DNA from: Mytilus trossulus
Taxonomy: Eukaryota > Mollusca > Bivalvia > Mytilida > Mytilidae
Reading direction: 5' to 3'
NCBI RefSeq assembly: GCF_036588685.1
Contig: NC_086379.1
Span: 15,919,862 to 15,983,861 of the forward strand
DNA length: 64,000 nucleotides
The notes under the pieces were generated by a model. The model was not told where the DNA came from and ran no database searches. It was given only the letters and a program-made list of their open reading frames with translations. Positions 58,807 through 64,000 of the stretch are shown here, piece by piece. The position numbers and the translations under genes are program-made. Each line of letters opens with the position of its first letter. Within the stretch, counting starts at the first letter, position 1.

Positions 58807-60623
58807 TATCTTTATATTAAATCTGGTACGTAAACTTATAAAATTAAATACATAGAGAAACTTTTTTTTCCAAAATGTTGACATTGAAATGATATTGTTG
58901 ATATCGATATCTTCAATAGACAAACCAGGAAAAACTAACGTGTCTATACAGATAATTGTATCAGATAGAGATGTGGAACATTAATATAGACATGCATTTC
59001 ATCAAAAGTTATACAGTTCAACCTGAAGAAACGTATAAAATTTGACTGAAAACAATGAATTAGTATCGACGGCTGATATTGTGTGTTTTGAGAGATAATG
59101 AAAAAGGTGAATTGTCAGCAATATCAAAACTACATCGTGTCTTTTAAATATCTCAACCTTTTTGAGGAAAAAAGTCACTGTGGTTTGTATCAAACGGGTT
59201 ATTTGGATCGAAATATCATACATATACAAGAAATTTGTTATATATTAATTTTTGTTTTGAATGTTTCTTTTGTGTGTTTTTATTTCATTACAATTTCTTC
59301 TCTTCCATTATAAATTAAGTATGAACGCTTGCTTTTTTTCATGCGGAATTCGCATTTGCTGTTAGACGAAAACCTATTTGACTTGAATTAGATAATCAGT
59401 TTTGAAATATAGCTGAAAAACATTGGAATATATGCTTCCACTTGACATTATTTTAACGATCACATAAAGCTATGCGGAAATATTTTAAAAATCCATCTCC
59501 ATTGTGAGTTTTATTTAATATTTCGACATATTCTATATGTATTTGTTATTGTTTGTTTCTAATACCCCATAACGTGTTAAGTGAGATTATTAAAAGATAG
59601 ATAACATTGGTATTGTGAAAGAAGCTTTTCAATTAACGGTAAACATGTTTTCTCCTATTTAACTTATTAATGGAAATGATTATCACTTTTACTTTTTAAA
59701 AATAAATGGTTCGCATACTTTTTTTGTGTATCTACAGAAAAAGACCATTGGAAGTCGAAATGTAAGAATTAAGGTACAAGTACGGACATAACATACATAT
59801 GAGGTTTAATTTAAATAACATAAACCATTCTAATCTTATGCAAGCATTTTGACAATTAACGTTTCTTAAACAATTTACTGCAAGAGCCCAAATACATCTG
59901 AAGACACATAACACCAAGACAAACTTTGAAGAGCAAATCAAAACATGAATAGGAATTGGGTGGGAGACAATTCTTTAATTTTAATATGTTTGCCTATAAA
60001 TTATTAAATTAAGAGTTTTTTTCATCATATCAGTTAACCGGATGTAAATTACACTATTTATAAGAATATTTTAGAGTTGAAACGTGTTACTAAAAATATG
60101 AAATAGTAAACACCCTATTTTTTTTAATAAAATGAAAAGTAACTTATTCATTTCATCATTACATCTAAAAATGCCGTAAAAAGTTATAACAGAATCACGA
60201 TTATCAAGCATTAACAGATATACAAAAGAATAAATAATATAGATAACAATTTATTTTCATTAATTTAGATTTAAATAAACAGAAACCAAACGACACATTA
60301 CAAACAAGACAACCTATATATTTTAGTTTTATTTGAAAAAGTGGCCATAATTAGAAAAAAATTACAAGTGCTCTATGAAGTAGAATATAATTACTCTAAG
60401 TAGGGTATTTATCCGTTGATGACATACGTTTCACTATTATTTATAGAATTACTACTTATATCATCGTTTTCTTCCGCATTAAACCAAGTACTATATAACT
60501 ATTTTACTACCTACGCTCTCCTATTATTCAAGTTTTTTTTAAACTTCGGAAATCACAAGGTACAAATTTAATGTGTATTTCAAAAATATGATCTATGCAC
60601 CATCACACTTATTTATTTCTCAG

Positions 60624-63251
60624 GGTTATCCTCATGATCAGGAATATGGACATTCTTTCTTGTGTTGTTGTTTTCCACGTCTTAACTGGAATTTATGGAA
60701 AAGGTAAGTTATTGGCCTTTCCAAATAAAATGTTTAAAACGTGAAGGACTGCTATTAAATTTAAATAATCCTAGCACCTTTAAAACCGAAAAATAATTCA
60801 CACAGATTTAACCAAAAAAACTAAGATCTCTCTACAGCAATTCAAGAAAACGAAAGATAAGTAAAATGTAAAGCTCAACTATTTTAAGAAAATCGAAAAT
60901 ATCGAAATCTTGAAAAATTGATAGTGTTCAGGGACACATCATATTCAGAAAACACGTAAAGGGTGATTACCTTACAAGGAAGTCACAGTTTAAACAAGGA
61001 AAGTCATAACATAGTTGTTCAGTTTATGAAAGATTTTTTTTGTATGTATATCACAACAATTTTGCGAACTTTGAACCAATTTTTATGATTATTTTCTACA
61101 AGTTTGTCCTGAAATATATATCTACTACAATTCTATAAATTTATATTTTACTACCATTTTTGTTTTGTAACCAAAACTCAGCTTAAAAAAATAATTCCTA
61201 GATTACTGATTTGGTTTTGTGTTGTTTATAGATGGTTTGACAATAAAACAATTAAATATGTGTTCTATAAATCTAAATTCCTAGTTATGAATTAACTCAA
61301 TGAAAGAATTGAAAATATTTGCAATCTTAGACAAAAAGTTGGAAATGAATAGTTTAAAGTCTTATATTTATATTTTAACCTCTTGAAATCTTTTATGTGA
61401 AGTCGCAAATACAGTAAATTGGCATTGCAAAGGATATAATGGCGTCGACGAGTTGTTTTTATGCATTCATAGAATCTTTTACAACGAAAAAGGGTGCATG
61501 GAAAAAATAAAGATGGTGATTCAAACCGGTAAGCATTTAACTAATAATTGTTAATAAATACAACTTAATTTATTCAATACTTTACAAATGACATGCATAA
61601 ATGAAGGCAACAGTAGTATACCACTGATCAAAAGTCATCAATTAATTGTAAGAAAAATAAATCCGGGTTTCAAATCAGAACCGAGGGAAACAAATCAACT
61701 TTAAGGGGAAATCAATGGAAGAACAGACACTGAAAAACGAAATAAAACATCACGATTTCAAAGGACTCTATTTTGCTTGGTCTGATAAGTATTCAATCAA
61801 ATGTTCGTTTAATTATGATACTGGGTAATTTTAAACATCCCCTCATTACGTTTTTTGTTCTAGTAAAAGGCCATTATCTTAATGTTCTATTATGACTTTG
61901 AAAATACTTTGAACTACAAAATTATTTTATATAAATGTGTTGTTTGTAATATCTATCATTTTTGCTGGTGTGCTTTGTACGTGCTACGTTTTGTGTTTTA
62001 GTGGTACATATGACGTAGTTTTGTACTTATAACACCCCACCATATATGTTATTGTTCTATTATATGTCATAATGTTATTGTTCTATTATATGTTATAATG
62101 TTATTGTTCTATCATAATATTGAAAACACTTTTAAAGACAAAATTAGTTGATATATCTTCCCGTGTGAACATTCCCACATCAAATACACGAACCTCGACA
62201 AGCAGTCATTTGTTTTGATTTTAAAAACATATAAGTAGTAATGCATGTAGTTATTTAATTTTATATTTTTTTTGTTTGTTTTGTTTTGATTTGAGCTTGT
62301 AACACGATATTGATGGCTTTATCCATATTTTGACAATTTTACCTTTTATGTCTGTTTTGTTCACGCATCGTCATAGATATAGTGGAGTTGATGCGACTGT
62401 CATACAAGTGAGAGGTTTAGTGCTATAAAACCAGGTTCAATCTACCATTTTCTACATTTGCGAATGCCTGTACCAAGTCAGGAATAAAATTAAATATAAA
62501 CGTGCTTTATTAAAGATTAACAAGTGAGTTAGATGTATCTACTGAAAACTGAAAAAAAGATGAAGATGAAGGTTTTTTTTCTCTCTTAACATTAATGACT
62601 ACTAAAATATTCATTTAAGATTTCGATTATGAAAACAACCAACCAGAGATTCAAACAGCAACCTCGAAATATAGAAAAATAAATAAAGGTATGATATATC
62701 TGATCAAAAACATTATGCCTATTCTTACGATAACTGAGTGCTCGCCGTGCAGACAGTAAGGATCAACTTCCTTAAATTATTTCAACTCAAAGGGTTAAGT
62801 AGATTTTACAACTTAGAGTATTTTGAATATAAAAAGAAAATTACAATAACCTCCGAGGAAAATTCAAAACGGAACGTCCCTAATCAAATGGCAAAATCAA
62901 AAGATCAAACGAATGGACAACAACTGTCATATTTCTGACTTGGTACAGGAATTTTCTTATGTAGAAAACGGTGGTTTTAATCTGGTTTTATAGCTAACTA
63001 AACCTCTTACAATACATATGAATCATTTGCTATTACCTCAGATTATATTTCATAGAACATCAGTTGACTACTGTCTCCTTTTTTTAAATGTCCTTTTATG
63101 TTTAATTTGTTCTTCAATATTTGTATTGCGTTTTAGATTTAATAATGTTTTTTCGATAAATGTCTTTTCAGTGATTTTCCAGTCAAAACTTTTATTTAAT
63201 AATGAAGTGCTACGAAACAAATTCGGGCAACGAGAAAAGCAAAAACAATAA
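60624..63251 (+). CDS. Candidate small secreted cysteine-containing peptide, 4 exons, 110 aa
   Basis: Assembled from splice signals and phase, since no exon exceeds 120 bases. The first exon follows a good acceptor (TTATTTCTCAG ending at 60623), starts at ATG 60634 and ends at 60703 before GTAAGT. Further exons are 61415-61528 (donor GTAAGC), 62620-62688 (donor GTATGA) and 63172-63251 (acceptor TCTTTTCAG, stop TAA). All three coding introns are phase 1 and the joined 333 bases stay open. The product begins with a hydrophobic signal-peptide-like stretch (SCVVVFHVLTGIYG). It then has a segment with three cysteines (HCKG, LFLCIH, KGCMEK), an acidic/polar linker and a basic tail. I recognise no family. 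The acceptor of exon 3 is weak and exon 4 is the least certain. An acceptor just before the start codon suggests an upstream non-coding exon. Confidence 0.5.
61600..61790 (-). repeat. Penelope-tail-like repeat in intron 2 of the peptide gene
   Basis: AAGGCAACAGTAGTATACCA and ACCGAGGGAAACAAATC are the reverse complement of blocks in the tail at 51540-51655. Confidence 0.5.
62345..62492 (+). repeat. Short interspersed repeat in intron 2 of the peptide gene
   Basis: TTTTATGTCTGTTTTGTTCA, GCGACTGTCATACAAGTGAG and CTGTACCAAGTCAGGAAT occur in the same order as at 1375-1500 (mirror about 42455-42582) and partly at 51230-51305. Confidence 0.55.
62830..63010 (-). repeat. Short interspersed repeat, CATTCGTTTGA family, before the last peptide exon
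   Basis: Contains GATCAAACGAATGGACAACA and CTGACTTGGTACAGGAATTT, then GGTTTTATAGCTAACTAAAC. The latter blocks reverse-match 62410-62490 and 51230-51305. It lies inside the last intron of the small secreted peptide gene. Confidence 0.5.
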
Positions 63252-63421
63252 GAATTTTGCTAGAGAGAGATAACGAATTATTTCAAATAATTTCAAATAT
63301 TTTGGAACAGCAAATTATCGAAGTACTGGCTTCTTGGATGGTAATATTCTCGAGCAAACTTCCGATATTTTTTTGTTAATGGTTAAGCCTATCTTTCTTT
63401 GCCAAAAAAAACCCATCTGGT

Positions 63422-63427
63422 AATAAA
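63422..63427 (+). terminator. Candidate polyadenylation signal of the small secreted peptide gene
   Basis: AATAAA lies 171 bases after the proposed stop at 63251, a normal distance for a short 3' untranslated region. It supports the last exon only weakly. Confidence 0.3.
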
Positions 63428-63714
63428 ACATTTCTTCAAAATATATTATTGACGCATAGACAATGGTATATTGCTGGGTCTTCCCAGTGCTCTATATTAT
63501 CAACAGCTATTATACCAGCAACCAAAGACTGGCTCCAAATTTATTACGAAACTGCCCATTTTAAAGGTGGCGTGAATCAGATGTGATACTAAAAAATTCC
63601 AAAAAGTACCCACGAAAATATGTGAATCCACAGTATTAAAACATTTAACTTTTCTAAACTTTACACAAATATTCCCCATTCCATCATTTGTCCAAATAAA
63701 ATTAACGGTACCAA

Positions 63715-63860
63715 TTTTCTTGCACCAGATGCGCATTTCGACAATACATGTCTCTTCAGTGATGCTCGTGGCCAAAATATTTGAAATCCCAAGCTTATAT
63801 AAAAGATGAAGAGCTATAATCCAACAGGTTCAAAAAGTATAACCAAATCCAAACTAAAGC
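63715..63860. repeat. Short interspersed repeat (CACCAGATGCRCATTTC family)
   Basis: TGCACCAGATGCGCATTTCG, ATGTCTCTTCAGTGATGCTC and GGCCAAAATATTTGAAATCC follow the family order. The rest of 63252-63714 shows only a candidate polyadenylation signal. Confidence 0.6.
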
Positions 63861-64000
63861 CAAATTGAAAGTGTTGGTCTTGTCTTATTTCATAAATAAG
63901 AATCGCCAACGTAGAAACAAGTATCTTGTTTTAGGGAGGGATACATCCTACTTTGTAAAGAATCACTTTGTTTCAAACAAAAAAATCGCCGAAACTGACA

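Larger units (their letters stand above)
56593..60623. other. Gene-poor stretch before the secreted-peptide gene
   Basis: Contains the repeat at 57230-57435 and the fragment at 58705-58806. A minus-strand ATG at 58498 opens 42 codons up to a possible GTATCG donor near 58376, but no partner exon was found. Otherwise only AT-rich sequence. Confidence 0.4.

Noticed and set aside
63500..63775. 91-codon minus-strand frame
   Set aside because: Part of it coincides with the CACCAGATGCRCATTTC repeat family and it has no protein signature.

Overview
This is a window of animal nuclear DNA, AT-rich, with spliced genes and dense interspersed repeats. I read it as a bivalve, most likely a marine mussel (Mytilus or close kin). 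Short repeats with cores such as GATGTGGTATGAGTGCCAAT and GACGAAACGCGCGTCTGGCG recur throughout, and I know these from mussel DNA. Species level cannot be fixed from the sequence.

The dominant structure is a giant, nearly perfect inverted repeat. Bases 1-21423 are mirrored by 21499-43956 around a 75-base unpaired spacer (21424-21498). The left arm already runs off the window at base 1, so the true palindrome may be longer. The right arm is 1033 bases longer because it carries a private tandem duplication (29751-30783 and 30784-31816). Each arm carries one two-exon gene for a MIO-type aromatic amino acid ammonia-lyase or aminomutase (5030-7611 minus; 36344-38927 plus). Each also carries the first coding exon of an SLC16-type monocarboxylate transporter (135-228 minus; 43729-43822 plus). 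The remaining arm sequence is non-coding and full of small mobile elements: a tRNA-derived SINE, a 592-base element with TTAA flanks, a roughly 1-kb element with long terminal inverted repeats, a fold-back element, decayed LINE pieces, and very short palindromic insertions with 7-base target duplications.

Right of 43956 the window is single copy. The SLC16 gene continues through four more exons to 49323, giving a complete 517-residue protein with all introns in phase 1. From 50036 to 56592 there is a graveyard of Penelope-like reverse transcriptase copies: a 3' fragment on the plus strand and two broken copies head-to-tail on the minus strand. From 60624 to 63251 I assemble, from splice signals and reading phase alone, a four-exon gene for a small secreted cysteine-containing peptide of 110 residues. 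None of its exons is long enough to stand out as an open reading frame.

Functionally, the lyase and the transporter lie in the same orientation about 4.8 kb apart in the right arm. One would deaminate or isomerise aromatic amino acids; the other belongs to a family that moves monocarboxylates and, in some members, aromatic amino acids. A working link is only an inference. The main open question is whether the palindrome is a real structural variant or an assembly join of two haplotypes. The arms differ by scattered substitutions, small indels and the 1033-base duplication, so they are not one molecule read twice.
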